Shown here: positions 40,827-52,499 of the stretch, piece after piece
How positions within the stretch are numbered: the first letter of the stretch is position 1
Layout: each line of letters opens with the position of its first letter
Origin: Streptomyces clavuligerus
GTDB lineage: Bacteria > Actinomycetota > Actinomycetes > Streptomycetales > Streptomycetaceae
Length of the DNA stretch: 64,000 nt
Reading direction: 5' to 3'
NCBI RefSeq assembly: GCF_005519465.1
Contig: NZ_CP027858.1
Location: 2,418,001-2,482,000, forward strand
Program-made: the position numbers and the translations under genes
The notes under the pieces: generated by a model
Databases searched by the model: none
Told to the model about the DNA's origin: nothing
What the model saw: the letters and a program-made list of their open reading frames with translations, nothing else

Positions 40827-41951
40827 TCAGCGGCGGTGCTGCGAGTCCGCGACGGTCACCTCGACCCGCTGGAACTCCTTCAGCTCGCTGTAGCCGGTGG
40901 TGGCCATCGCGCGGCGCAGCGCCCCGAAGAAGTTCATCGAGCCGTCCGGGGTGTGCGAGGGGCCCGTCAGGACCTCCTCGGTGGTGCCCACGATGCCGAG
41001 GTCGACCAGCTTGCCGCGCGGCACGTCCTCGTGGACGGCCTCCATGCCCCAGTGCCGTCCCCGGCCGGGCGCGTCGGTGGCGCGGGCCAGCGGGGAGCCC
41101 ACCATCACGGCGTCGGCGCCGCAGGCGACGGCCTTGGGCAGATCGCCGGACCAGCCCACTCCGCCGTCGGCGATCACGTGGACATAGCGGCCGCCGGACT
41201 CGTCCATGTAGTCCCGGCGGGCGGCGGCCACGTCCGCCACCGCGGTGGCCATCGGCACCTGGATGCCGAGCACATTGCGCGTGGTGTGGGCGGCGCCGCC
41301 GCCGAAGCCGACGAGGACACCCGCCGCGCCCGTGCGCATCAGGTGCAGCGCGGCCGTGTAGGTGGCGCAGCCGCCGACGATGACCGGGACGTCCAGCTCG
41401 TAGATGAACTGCTTCAGGTTCAGCGGCTCGGCGGCGCCGGAGACGTGCTCCGCGGAGACGGTGGTGCCGCGGATGACGAAGATGTCCACCCCGGCGTCGA
41501 CCACGGCCTTGGAGAACTGCGCGGTCCGCTGCGGGGAGAGCGCGGCGGCGGTGATCACACCCGAGTCGCGCACCTCCTTGATCCGCTGCCCGATCAGCTC
41601 CTCCTTGATCGGAGCCGCGTAGATCTCCTGGAGACGGCGGGTCGCGGTCTCGACGGGCAGCTCGGCGATCTCGTCGAGCAGCGGCTGCGGGTCCTCGTAC
41701 CGCGTCCACAGGCCCTCCAGGTTGAGCACCCCGAGGCCGCCCAGCTCACCGATGCGGATCGCGGTCTGCGGGGAGACCACGGAGTCCATCGGGGCAGCGA
41801 GGAAGGGAAGGTCGAAGCGGTAGGCGTCGATCTGCCAGGCGATCGAGACCTCCTTCGGGTCCCGGGTACGCCTGCTGGGAACGACGGCGATGTCATCGAA
41901 CGCGTACGCCCTGCGACCGCGCTTGCCGCGCCCGATCTCGATCTCAGTCAC
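40827..41951 (-). CDS. guaB3: GuaB3-type IMP dehydrogenase family protein
   Basis: A 374-residue TIM-barrel protein of the IMP dehydrogenase/GMP reductase family, without CBS domains. The loop that in guaB reads GPGSICTTR is here GFGGGAAHTTRNVLG (about 215-228), so the catalytic cysteine is absent and classic IMP oxidation is doubtful. The ADGGVGWSGDLPKA phosphate-binding motif is kept. This matches the GuaB3 group, found beside guaB in actinobacteria including mycobacteria. It lies 238 bases downstream of guaB, with a terminator in between, so it may have its own promoter. Start ATG 41951. Confidence 0.88.
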   Translation of the reverse strand: MTEIEIGRGKRGRRAYAFDDIAVVPSRRTRDPKEVSIAWQIDAYRFDLPFLAAPMDSVVSPQTAIRIGELGGLGVLNLEGLWTRYEDPQPLLDEIAELPVETATRRLQEIYAAPIKEELIGQRIKEVRDSGVITAAALSPQRTAQFSKAVVDAGVDIFVIRGTTVSAEHVSGAAEPLNLKQFIYELDVPVIVGGCATYTAALHLMRTGAAGVLVGFGGGAAHTTRNVLGIQVPMATAVADVAAARRDYMDESGGRYVHVIADGGVGWSGDLPKAVACGADAVMVGSPLARATDAPGRGRHWGMEAVHEDVPRGKLVDLGIVGTTEEVLTGPSHTPDGSMNFFGALRRAMATTGYSELKEFQRVEVTVADSQHRR

Positions 41952-42086
41952 CTTGTGTGGCCTTTCCCTCTACGTTGGCGTCTACCAGTATCCCCGACGC
42001 GTACGACAGGGGCTCTTTCCACCCATACGGCACCTCCGCCCGCCCGCGGGGGCCGGGTCCGGCGGAGCCGGGGGCAGGCACACGGC

Positions 42087-42119
42087 GGGGGCGGCCCGGT
42101 GGAATCCCGGGCCGCCCCC
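42087..42119 (-). terminator. guaB terminator hairpin
   Basis: GGGGGCGGCCCGG (42087-42099) pairs perfectly over 13 bases with 42107-42119, with a seven-base loop, about 70 bases past the guaB stop. Confidence 0.7.
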
Positions 42120-42159
42120 GTGCGCGCGATGGGGCGGCTGCCGCCGGTGGCGGTGTGCC

Positions 42160-43734
<1,575 letters not shown>

Positions 43735-43855
43735 CTAACGGCCTGAGGCCCCGACTCATTCCACAAACAAGATCGCCCGGCCGGTTTGTGGGTTGATACA
43801 CATACCGCCGGGTCGGTGCGCGGGGCGCCCCGCCGGCCGCCGGGGCCGGACGGGG

Positions 43856-44431
43856 CTACTGCTCGGCGAGCGCGCGCAGCCTGCTCAGGGCGCGGTGCTG
43901 GGCGACCCGGACCGCGCCCGGGGACATGCCCAGCATCTGTCCGGTCTCCTCCGCCGTCAGCCCGACCGCGACCCGCAGCACCAGCAGCTCGCGCTGGTTC
44001 TCCGGCAGATTGGCCAGCAGCTTGCGGGCCCACTCGGCGTCGTCGCTGAGCAGGGCGCGCTCCTCCGGGCCGAGGGAGTCGTCGGGCCGCTCGGGCATCT
44101 CGTCGGAGGGGACGGCCGTCGATCCGGGGTGGCGCATGGCGGCCCGCTGGAGATCGGCGACCTTGTGCGTGGCGATCGCGAAGACGAACGCCTCGAAGGG
44201 CCTGCCGGTGTCCCGGTAGCGGGGCAGGGCCATCAGGACGGCGACACAGACCTCCTGGGCCAGATCCTCCACGAAGTGGCGCGCGTCACCGGGCAGCCGG
44301 TTGAGCCGGGTGCGGCAGTAGCGCAGCGCGAGCGGGTGGACATGCGCGAGGAGGTCGTGCGTGGCTTGCTCGTCTCCCTCGACGGCACGGTGAACGAGTG
44401 CACCGATCACCGTGGTGTTGTCGTCACGCAT
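43856..44431 (-). CDS. shbA: SigD/ShbA-type ECF-like sigma factor
   Basis: A sigma factor of about 191 residues with region 2 ([20 protein letters not shown]) and region 4 ([41 protein letters not shown]). Sequence and position between guaB and bldM match ShbA of Streptomyces (SigD of mycobacteria), which in S. griseus drives transcription of the main sigma gene hrdB. The start at ATG 44431 ([10 protein letters not shown]) is chosen by family length. An in-frame ATG at 44521 has a better ribosome site (GGGGAGGG) and would add 30 residues, so the true start is open. It ends at GCTCGGCGAG-like sequence past 43856 without a clear hairpin. Confidence 0.88.
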   Translation of the reverse strand: MRDDNTTVIGALVHRAVEGDEQATHDLLAHVHPLALRYCRTRLNRLPGDARHFVEDLAQEVCVAVLMALPRYRDTGRPFEAFVFAIATHKVADLQRAAMRHPGSTAVPSDEMPERPDDSLGPEERALLSDDAEWARKLLANLPENQRELLVLRVAVGLTAEETGQMLGMSPGAVRVAQHRALSRLRALAEQ

Positions 44432-44756
44432 CGGTCCATGGTGCCTTGGTGGCCGCTGATCCGTGGCACCGTGTCCCATGTTGTGCACCGAAGCGTTATG
44501 AGCAGGTGCGCCGGAACTCATGGCCTGCGCCCTCCCCTTCCGCTCGCCGGACTCGTCCCCGAGGAACTCCACATCTCAAGGATGCGGCATCACGCCGGAA
44601 ACGGACGCGTACGGTCGTCAGCTCCTCGCCGCTCCCCGCCCACCGTACGGGCGGGCGGGGTCCGGGGGGCGCTGTGCCCGCACCCCCCGGGCCGGTCGTC
44701 CGCCGGGGGTTCCGCCCTGAGGGGCCGGTCTCCGGGGGCTTCGCCCTGGGGGGTGT
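44432..44756. other. gap between bldM and shbA
   Basis: 325 bases. It may hold 90 bases of shbA if the longer start is used. A hairpin CCGGGGGG (44662-44669) with CCCCCCGG (44683-44690) and a run of CCGGGGGCTTCGCCCTGG-like repeats (44695-44756) probably end the bldM transcript. Confidence 0.5.
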
Positions 44757-45368
44757 CTAGCGGACCAGACCCCAGCGGAATCCGAGCGCCACGGCGTGGG
44801 CCCGGTCCGAGGCCCCCAGCTTCTTGAAGAGCCGCCGGGCGTGGGTCTTGACCGTGTCCTCGGAGAGGAAGAGCTCCCGGCCGATCTCGGCGTTGGAGCG
44901 GCCGTGGCTCATTCCTTCGAGCACCTGGATCTCCCGCGCGGTGAGCGTGGGCGCGGCTCCCATCTCGGCCGAGCGCAGCCGCCGGGGGGCGAGCCGCCAG
45001 GTGGGGTCGGCGAGCGCCTGGGTGACCGTCGCGCGCAGCTCGGCGCGGGAGGCGTCCTTGTGCAGATAGCCCCGGGCCCCGGCGGCGACGGCCAGCGCCA
45101 CCCCGTCGAGGTCCTCGGCGACGGTGAGCATGATGATCCGGGCGCCGGGGTCGGCCGAGAGCAGCCGCCGCACGGTCTCGACGCCGCCCAGTCCGGGCAT
45201 GCGCACGTCCATGAGGATCAGATCCGAGCGGTCGGCGCCCCAGCGGCGGAGGACTTCCTCGCCGTTGGCCGCGGTCGTCACACGCTCGACACCGGGCACG
45301 GTCGCGACCGCGCGGCGGAGTGCTTCTCGGGCGAGCGGGGAGTCGTCACAGACGAGGACGGATGTCAT
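44757..45368 (-). CDS. bldM: BldM, developmental response regulator
   Basis: A 203-residue orphan response regulator needed for aerial hyphae and spore formation in Streptomyces. The receiver domain has D54 in LILMDVRMPG, but BldM is known to act without normal phosphorylation. The LuxR-type helix-turn-helix is LTAREIQVLEGMSHGRSNAEIGREL and the following SEDTVKTHARRLFKKL. Length and sequence match BldM, and whiD lies divergently next to it as in other Streptomyces. The start ATG 45368 follows GGAGG by 6 bases. A BldN-type promoter is visible at 45492-45519, 117 bases upstream of the start codon. Confidence 0.93.
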   Translation of the reverse strand: MTSVLVCDDSPLAREALRRAVATVPGVERVTTAANGEEVLRRWGADRSDLILMDVRMPGLGGVETVRRLLSADPGARIIMLTVAEDLDGVALAVAAGARGYLHKDASRAELRATVTQALADPTWRLAPRRLRSAEMGAAPTLTAREIQVLEGMSHGRSNAEIGRELFLSEDTVKTHARRLFKKLGASDRAHAVALGFRWGLVR

Positions 45369-45794
45369 GGCCGTCCTCCGCAGCTGATGCGCGTCACGTT
45401 GTGCCTCCAGGCTGGGTACGTGTCTTCACCTGTGCGGTTGAACGCTCCGGACATGTGACCGAGCGCTGTCGCTTCAACCGCCTCCGCACTACCAACGACG
45501 GTCACTCGAAAGAGTTACGGGTCGGCCCGCACTCTTCGGCACTCCGCGCGAGGAGGCCCGCTACCAGGGGGGAACGGTTCTTCACACCTCAGGCATGCCC
45601 CATTTAGCGGCTTTTCTTCACTTTGGGTGGTGTCTATGGCTAGATTCGCAATGAATCATATTTACATCTACTTACACATTAGATGTACGGTCGTGGGGCA
45701 GTGTGCGGGTGCCGGGTACGGCCCGTATCCCCGCCCGCGCGCGACCTGACCGATCCGCTCAGCACGGTTTCAACGGTTTCAAGGGGCAAGCGCC
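45369..45794. promoter_or_regulatory. divergent control region of bldM and whiD
   Basis: 426 bases without a gene. It holds the BldN-type promoter, an inverted repeat GCGGTTGAA (45434-45442) with TTCAACCGC (45473-45481), an A+T-rich block at 45600-45690 with the inverted repeat TACATCTA-N9-TAGATGTA (45663-45687), and a tandem ACGGTTTCA pair just before whiD (45762-45779). Confidence 0.65.
45492..45519 (-). promoter_or_regulatory. BldN-type promoter of bldM
   Basis: On the minus strand CGTAAC, 16 bases, CGTTGG. Promoters of the developmental sigma factor BldN have CGTAAC-N16-CGTTGA, and bldM is an established BldN target. One -10 base differs. Confidence 0.75.
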
Positions 45795-46259
45795 ATGGCA
45801 GATTTCTCCCGCCTTCCCGGACCCAACGCCGATCTGTGGGACTGGCAGCTCCTCGCGGCCTGCCGCGGTGTGGACAGTTCGCTCTTCTTCCACCCCGAGG
45901 GCGAGCGGGGCGCGGCGCGCAGCGCCCGGGAGAACTCGGCGAAAGAGGTGTGCATGAGGTGCCCGGTACGCGCGGAGTGCGCGGCGCACGCGCTGGCGGT
46001 GCGGGAGCCGTACGGCGTGTGGGGCGGGCTGACCGAGGACGAGCGCGAGGAGCTGATGGGCCGCGCCAGGCACCGGCTGGTCCCGGCGACGAACGGAGCG
46101 CCGAACAGGACGTCCGACGGCGCGCCGAACGGGCACTCCGGCGGCGCGTCCGGCGGGACGGCGGCGGACCGGGCCGGGGCCGCGGGCGCGGCGGAGCCGG
46201 TCCGTACCGCCGGGGCCGCGGCGCGGACCGCGGGAACGGCGGGACACGCCCAGGGCTGA
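45795..46259 (+). CDS. whiD: WhiD, WhiB-family iron-sulfur regulator
   Basis: A 154-residue Wbl protein needed for spore maturation. C23, C53, C56 and C62 are the four ligands of the [4Fe-4S] cluster, followed by the GVWGGLT turn and the basic region after about 90 that contacts sigma factor and DNA. The core (residues 1-100) fits WhiD/WhiB3. Residues 98-154 are an extra Ala/Gly/Asn tail with repeats (NGAPNR, DGAPNG, GGASGG); published WhiD is about 112 residues, so this tail is an expansion. The start is ATG 45795, and it diverges from bldM. Confidence 0.92.
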   Translation: MADFSRLPGPNADLWDWQLLAACRGVDSSLFFHPEGERGAARSARENSAKEVCMRCPVRAECAAHALAVREPYGVWGGLTEDEREELMGRARHRLVPATNGAPNRTSDGAPNGHSGGASGGTAADRAGAAGAAEPVRTAGAAARTAGTAGHAQG

Positions 46260-46364
46260 GCGTCCTCACCGCCGCGCCGGACTCCGGAGAAACGTTCCTG
46301 CCCATCCCCACCCACCCCCGCTGACCCCGCCGGGCCCCGCTGGCCCCCGCCGGGCCCTGCCCAC

Positions 46365-46384
46365 CCCCGGGCACGCGCCCGGGG
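46365..46384. terminator. weak hairpin between whiD and LysR genes
   Basis: CCCCGGGC (46365-46372) pairs with GCCCGGGG (46377-46384) around ACGC, between convergent genes. Confidence 0.4.
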
Positions 46385-46399
46385 CCGGGGCACCGGCGC

Positions 46400-47296
46400 T
46401 CAGCGGGAGGCGGCCAGGGCGAGCTGGTCCAGGGTGGCGGCGACCGCCGGGACCTGGGAGAGGTCCGGCAGGGTCAGGGCGACGATCTCCCGCACCACGG
46501 GCGGCTCCACCGCGACGGCGCGCGCCCCCTTGGGACGTACCGACTCCAGCGCGAGACCGGGCAGCACCGCGACCCCGAGTCCCGCCCCCACCAGCCCGAT
46601 CACCGTCGGATAGTCGTCGGTGGCGAAGTCGATACGGGGGGCGAACCCGGCCGACTCGCACACCTCCACGAGCTGTCGGCGGCAGCGCGGGCAGCCCGCG
46701 ATCCAGGGCTCGTCGGCGAGGTCGTCGATGGTCACGGTGTCCGCGCCGGCCAGCCGGTGGCCCTCCGGGACCAGCCCGACGAGCCGGTCGGACAGCAGGG
46801 GCCGCACCACCAGGTCCCCCCACTCCGCCTCGCGCTCGGCGCCCGCGTAACGGAAGGCCAGCGCCACATCGCAGTCGCCCTCGCGCAGCATCTCCACCGA
46901 GCGCGGCGGCTCCGCCTCCACCAGGGAGACCCGGGTACCCGGGTGGGCGGCCCGCAGCGCGGCGAGCGCGGAGGGCACCAGGGTGGAGCTGCCGCTCGGG
47001 AACGAGACGAGCCGCACCCGGCCCGCGCGCAGCCCGGCGATGGCCGCGACCTCCTCCTCGGCCGCCGTCAGCCCGGCGAGGATGCCGGAGGCGTGGCGCA
47101 CCAGCACCTCACCGGCCTGGGTCAGCCGCATCTCACGGCCCGTGCGGATCAGCAGCGGGGTGCCCGCCGAGGTCTCCAGGGCCTTCATCTGCTGGCTCAC
47201 GGCGGGCTGGGTGCAGCCCAGGGCGCGGGCGGCGGCGGAGAAGGAACCGGTGGTGGCCACGGCACGCAGCACACGGAGATGACGGGCTTCGATCAC
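46400..47296 (-). CDS. LysR-type transcriptional regulator
   Basis: A 298-residue LysR regulator. The N-terminal winged helix reads HLRVLRAVATTGSFSAAARALGCTQPAVSQQMKALE (in parts), followed by the linker helix and a substrate-binding domain (about 90-298). The GTG start at 47296 lies six bases after TATACT (minus strand), so the mRNA may be leaderless. The 80-base gap to the divergent MOSC gene contains CTTATACTCAAG, a symmetric CTT-N6-AAG element suitable for a LysR dimer, plus ATTAATTAAT. The regulator probably controls itself and the MOSC gene. Inducer unknown. Confidence 0.88.
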   Translation of the reverse strand: MIEARHLRVLRAVATTGSFSAAARALGCTQPAVSQQMKALETSAGTPLLIRTGREMRLTQAGEVLVRHASGILAGLTAAEEEVAAIAGLRAGRVRLVSFPSGSSTLVPSALAALRAAHPGTRVSLVEAEPPRSVEMLREGDCDVALAFRYAGAEREAEWGDLVVRPLLSDRLVGLVPEGHRLAGADTVTIDDLADEPWIAGCPRCRRQLVEVCESAGFAPRIDFATDDYPTVIGLVGAGLGVAVLPGLALESVRPKGARAVAVEPPVVREIVALTLPDLSQVPAVAATLDQLALAASR

Positions 47297-47376
47297 CCCT
47301 TGAGTATAAGTGACGCTTGGGGGTCGAATTAATTAATGGCTGGGGCATTTGAGATCGTCGGGTTTAGCGTGGGGTC

Positions 47377-48039
47377 ATGAGAATTCTGACCGTGAATGTG
47401 GGCAGCACCCGGCCGGTGGAGTACAGCGACCGCCCCTCCGCCATCGACAAACGCCCCGTCGAGGGCGCCGTCCAGGTGGCCGACCCCGGACCGAGCGGCG
47501 TCGGCGGCAGCGGTCTCGCCGGGGACATGATCGGCGATCTGCGCCACCACGGCGGCTCGGACCAGGCGGTGTACGCGTTCGCCCGGGAGGATCTCGACGC
47601 GTGGCAGCGCGAGCTGGGCCGCCCCCTGCACAACGGGATCTTCGGCGAGAATCTGACCACCGAGGGCCTGGAGGTCAGCGAGGCCCTGATCGGCGAGCGC
47701 TGGCGGATCGGCGACCGGCTGGTCCTGGAGGTCACGGACGGCCGCATGCCGTGCCGTACGTTCCAGGGCTGGATGGGTGAGCCGGGCTGGGTCCGGCGGT
47801 TCACCCAGCGGGCCAGGTCCGGGGCGTATCTGCGGGTCATCGAGCCCGGCGAGGTCCGGGCGGGCGACCCGGTGCAGATCGTGCACCGGCCGGACCACAC
47901 GGTGACGGCGGCCATGGGCTTCCGGGCCGCGACCACCGAGCGCACACTGCTCCCCGAGGTCCTGGCGGCGGGCGACGCGCTCCATGAGGATCTGCGGCGA
48001 ATCGCGCGTGAATATGTCGCGAAGTACGGCCGCCCCTGA
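47377..48039 (+). CDS. MOSC domain protein (YiiM-like)
   Basis: A 220-residue MOSC protein. It contains HHGGSDQAVYAFAREDL, GIFGENLTTEGL and the conserved cysteine in DGRMPCRTFQG, typical of the YiiM-type branch related to the molybdenum cofactor sulfurase C-terminal domain. These proteins are thought to handle molybdenum cofactor or reduce N-hydroxylated compounds. The C-terminal 45 residues (HRPDHTVTAAMGF) form the small helical YiiM extension. The start is ATG 47377. It diverges from a LysR gene that probably regulates it. Confidence 0.87.
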   Translation: MRILTVNVGSTRPVEYSDRPSAIDKRPVEGAVQVADPGPSGVGGSGLAGDMIGDLRHHGGSDQAVYAFAREDLDAWQRELGRPLHNGIFGENLTTEGLEVSEALIGERWRIGDRLVLEVTDGRMPCRTFQGWMGEPGWVRRFTQRARSGAYLRVIEPGEVRAGDPVQIVHRPDHTVTAAMGFRAATTERTLLPEVLAAGDALHEDLRRIAREYVAKYGRP

Positions 48040-48073
48040 CCGTCCATCGCCAACGGGCACTACGGTTTCCCCT

Positions 48074-48850
48074 ATGACGACCGCATTGATCACGGGAGCG
48101 ACCGCGGGCATCGGCGCCGCGTTCGCACGGCGGCTCGCCGCCGACGGACACAACCTGGTGCTGGTGGCACGCGACACCAAGAGGTTGCAGGCACAGGCCA
48201 CCGAGCTGCACGACCGGCACGGCGTCGAAGTGGAGGCGCTCACCGCCGACCTCTCCACGGAGGACGGGATCAACCAGGTCGAAAAGCGGCTCGGGGACCG
48301 CCGTGACGGAGTGGACCTGCTGGTCAACAACGCCGGTTTCGGCAACAAGGGCCGCTTCCTCGAAGTCTCCATGGCCGATGAGCTGACCATGCTGAAGGTG
48401 CACTGCGAGGCGGTGCTGCGGCTCACGGCCGCGGGCACGGAGGCGATGCGGGAGCGCCACCGGGGCGCCGTGATCAATGTGGCGTCCGTGGCCGCCTTCG
48501 TCCCCCGGGGCACCTACGGCGCCTCCAAGGCATGGGTCGTCTCCTTCACCCAGGGCGCCGCCAGGGACCTGGCCGGTTCCGGGGTACGGCTGATGGCGCT
48601 CTGCCCCGGTTTCGTCCGGACGGAGTTCCACCAGCGCGCCGGGATGGGCACCGACAACATCCCCGGATGGCTGTGGCTGGACGCCGACAAGCTGGTGGGC
48701 GCCGCGCTCACCGACCTCTCCCGGGGGAAGACCGTCTCCGTCCCCGACCCCCGCTACAAGGCGCTGACCGGACTGGCGAAGCTGGCGCCGCGCGGAGTGC
48801 TGGGCGGGATCAGCTCCCGGGCCGGACGCAAGTACGGGCCGCAGCAGTAG
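48074..48850 (+). CDS. short-chain dehydrogenase/reductase
   Basis: A 258-residue classical SDR. The nucleotide motif TGATAGIG is at residues 8-15, NNAG is present in LLVNNAGFG, catalytic serine in NVASVAAF, and YxxxK as Y-G-A-S-K (TYGASKAWV). It is an NAD(P)-linked oxidoreductase of unknown substrate, in the style of actinobacterial YqjQ/DltE-like enzymes. ATG 48074 lies seven bases after TACGGT (48061-48066), a possible -10, so the transcript may be leaderless; no ribosome-binding site is seen. It follows the MOSC gene by 34 bases. Confidence 0.9.
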   Translation: MTTALITGATAGIGAAFARRLAADGHNLVLVARDTKRLQAQATELHDRHGVEVEALTADLSTEDGINQVEKRLGDRRDGVDLLVNNAGFGNKGRFLEVSMADELTMLKVHCEAVLRLTAAGTEAMRERHRGAVINVASVAAFVPRGTYGASKAWVVSFTQGAARDLAGSGVRLMALCPGFVRTEFHQRAGMGTDNIPGWLWLDADKLVGAALTDLSRGKTVSVPDPRYKALTGLAKLAPRGVLGGISSRAGRKYGPQQ

Positions 48851-48919
48851 CGGAAGCGGTACGCCGCGCCGCGCCCGCCCACAGGCGTACGGCACCGGCC
48901 GCACGGGCAGCCGTCCTCC

Positions 48920-50032
48920 ATGGAGCACGCGGAGCACGCCGGGCATGTGGAGCACGCGGCACACACAGGGCACACGAGGCACACGGGGCGGGGGGAGCGG
49001 GTCGCCCACGGGCCCGACGGCGACCGGCCCGAGGTGCTGCTCGCCATGGGCCCCGGAGTCGCGGAGCGGCTGTTCACGGCGGAGCAGCGGGCCCGGCTGA
49101 CCGCCCTGGTCCGGACCGATCCGGGGCTGACCGCCCATGACCTGACCGCGCCGACCCCCGCCGTCGCCGCCGCGCTGTCCACCGCTGACGCCCTGCTGAC
49201 CTGCTGGGGAGCCCCGGTGATCGGCTCCGCGGCGCTCGCCGCCGCCCCCCGGCTGCGGGCCGTCGTCCACGCCGCCGGGTCCGTGCGCCACCATGTCACC
49301 GCCGCCTGCTGGGACCGCGGGATCGCCGTCTCGTCGGCCGCGTCCGCGAACGCCCTCCCGGTGGCCGAGTACACCCTCGCCGCCATCCTCCTCGCGGGCA
49401 AACGCGTCCTGGAGTCGGCCCGGCGCTACACCCGGGCACGCACCCGCCCCGACTGGCGGCAGGCCCCCGCCGACCTGGGCAACTACCGCCGCACGGTGGG
49501 CATCGTCGGCGCCTCCCGGGTCGGTCGGCGGGTGATCGGACTGCTGCGCCCCTTCGATCTGCGGGTGCTGCTGTACGACCCGTGCACCGGCGACGCGGAG
49601 GCGGCGGCGCTGGGGGTGCGCCGGACCGGTCTCGACGAGCTGTGCGGGAGCAGCGACATCGTCTCGGTGCACGCCCCGGAGCTGCCGGAGACCTTCCATC
49701 TGATCGACGGTCCCCGGCTGGCGCTGATGCGGGACGGGGCGACGTTGATCAATACCGCCCGGGGCTCGCTCGTCGACGAGGGGGCGCTGCTGGCGGAGCT
49801 GGTGTCGGGGCGGCTGTCCGCGGTGCTCGATGTGACCGACCCCGAGCCCCCGGCCCCGGACTCCCTGCTCTACACCCTGCCGAACGTGCTGCTGACCCCG
49901 CATGTCGCGGGCTCTCTCGGGGGCGAGGTGCACCGGCTGGCGGAACGGGCCCTGGACGAGCTGGAGCGGTTCGCGCGGGGGCTGCCCTTCGCCTCGCCGG
50001 TGCGCCGCGACGAGCTGCGGTACGGCGCCTGA
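48920..50032 (+). CDS. D-2-hydroxyacid dehydrogenase family protein with His-rich N-terminus
   Basis: A protein of up to 370 residues of the D-isomer-specific 2-hydroxyacid dehydrogenase family. The NAD domain has VGIVGASRVGRRVIGLLRPF, the catalytic arginine region INTARGSLVDEGALL and a late HVAGSLGGE with the active-site histidine. Substrate unknown. The first 24 residues are EHA/GHT repeats with eight histidines, encoded by tandem DNA (48920-48990) and with no good ribosome-binding site before the ATG. Translation might instead begin at GTG 49033, which would remove them. It ends at a shared terminator with groEL. Confidence 0.82.
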   Translation: MEHAEHAGHVEHAAHTGHTRHTGRGERVAHGPDGDRPEVLLAMGPGVAERLFTAEQRARLTALVRTDPGLTAHDLTAPTPAVAAALSTADALLTCWGAPVIGSAALAAAPRLRAVVHAAGSVRHHVTAACWDRGIAVSSAASANALPVAEYTLAAILLAGKRVLESARRYTRARTRPDWRQAPADLGNYRRTVGIVGASRVGRRVIGLLRPFDLRVLLYDPCTGDAEAAALGVRRTGLDELCGSSDIVSVHAPELPETFHLIDGPRLALMRDGATLINTARGSLVDEGALLAELVSGRLSAVLDVTDPEPPAPDSLLYTLPNVLLTPHVAGSLGGEVHRLAERALDELERFARGLPFASPVRRDELRYGA

Positions 50033-50068
50033 GCCGGGCGCGCCCGGAGCCGGGGGCCGGAAAAACGG

Positions 50069-50109
50069 GACCGGCCCGGTGCCCCCGCGACGGGGGCACC
50101 GGGCCGGTC
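50069..50109. terminator. groEL terminator, 19-bp stem
   Basis: 50069-50087 pairs perfectly with 50091-50109 around CGA. Reading the minus strand, the stem is followed by CCGTTTTT, a real U-run, so it mainly ends groEL and also separates it from the convergent dehydrogenase. Confidence 0.88.
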
Positions 50110-50190
50110 GGAGCCACTGACTCCGGTATCCGCTCCGGCGGGGCCTCGGCGGCCCCTGGGCGGTCCGGTCCTCAGTGGGTCATCCGGTCC

Positions 50191-51822
<1,632 letters not shown>

Positions 51823-51929
51823 TCAGTCCTCTTCGTGATACGAACCGCTAGACAAACATCGCGCCCCCGGCGCCCGGATGGTGTCATTCGGCGGGGCCAG
51901 GGGCGCGATGTACGAAAAACTGGGGTGAA

Positions 51930-52238
51930 TTACTTCTCGATGATCGCGAGCACGTCGCGGGCCGAGAGGACGAGGTACTCCTCGCCGCTGTACTTCACCT
52001 CGGTGCCGCCGTACTTGCTGTAGAGCACGACGTCGCCGACCTGGACGTCGAGCGGCAGGCGCTCGCCGTTCTCGAAACGGCCCGGGCCCACGGCGAGGAC
52101 GACGCCCTCCTGGGGCTTCTCCTTCGCGGTGTCCGGGATGACCAGGCCGGAGGCCGTGGTCTGCTCGGCGTCGAGCGGCTGGACCACGATGCGGTCCTCG
52201 AGCGGCTTGATGGCAACCTTGGAGCTGGTGGTCGTCAC
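51930..52238 (-). CDS. groS: 10-kDa co-chaperonin GroES
   Basis: A 102-residue Gro[11 protein letters not shown] at the start, the mobile loop [19 protein letters not shown], the roof region, and [15 protein letters not shown]. It caps the GroEL ring. The GTG start at 52238 is preceded by GGGAGG seven bases away. It is the first gene of the groES-groEL1 operon, controlled by HrcA through CIRCE elements at 52338-52410. Confidence 0.96.
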   Translation of the reverse strand: MTTTSSKVAIKPLEDRIVVQPLDAEQTTASGLVIPDTAKEKPQEGVVLAVGPGRFENGERLPLDVQVGDVVLYSKYGGTEVKYSGEEYLVLSARDVLAIIEK

Positions 52239-52337
52239 GATCCGACCTCCCCCTTCGGAGATCTCACGGGGTTAACTGTCTGAGGTGGCGACCAGGTCGA
52301 TCCGTCGTCGCGGGTGCCGGACCTGCCCGTCGCTGTG

Positions 52338-52364
52338 TTGGCACTCTCCTGTGGGGAGTGCCAG
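52338..52364. promoter_or_regulatory. CIRCE operator 1 of groES
   Basis: TTGGCACTC, nine bases, GAGTGCCAG: 7 or 8 of 9 bases in each arm fit the HrcA site TTAGCACTC-N9-GAGTGCTAA. It covers the predicted transcription start. Confidence 0.9.
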
Positions 52365-52368
52365 AGCG

Positions 52369-52398
52369 AGACTATGACCGCGCTTAGCACTCGGTCAA
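52369..52398 (-). promoter_or_regulatory. groES promoter between the two CIRCE sites
   Basis: On the minus strand TTGACC (52393-52398), 18 bases, TAGTCT (52369-52374). The -35 lies within CIRCE 2 and the start falls in CIRCE 1, so HrcA can block both. Confidence 0.65.
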
Positions 52399-52410
52399 GC
52401 GGAGTGCCAG
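52384..52410. promoter_or_regulatory. CIRCE operator 2 of groES
   Basis: TTAGCACTC (52384-52392), nine bases, GAGTGCCAG (52402-52410). The left arm is a perfect match to the HrcA consensus. Confidence 0.92.
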
Positions 52411-52499
52411 ATACGACCCCCTGGCGTCACCCCGGACGGACGCGCCCGGCCCCTCCGGCCGCCGCCGGCCCGCCCCCCGCCGGGCCCTCCCGGGCGCCC

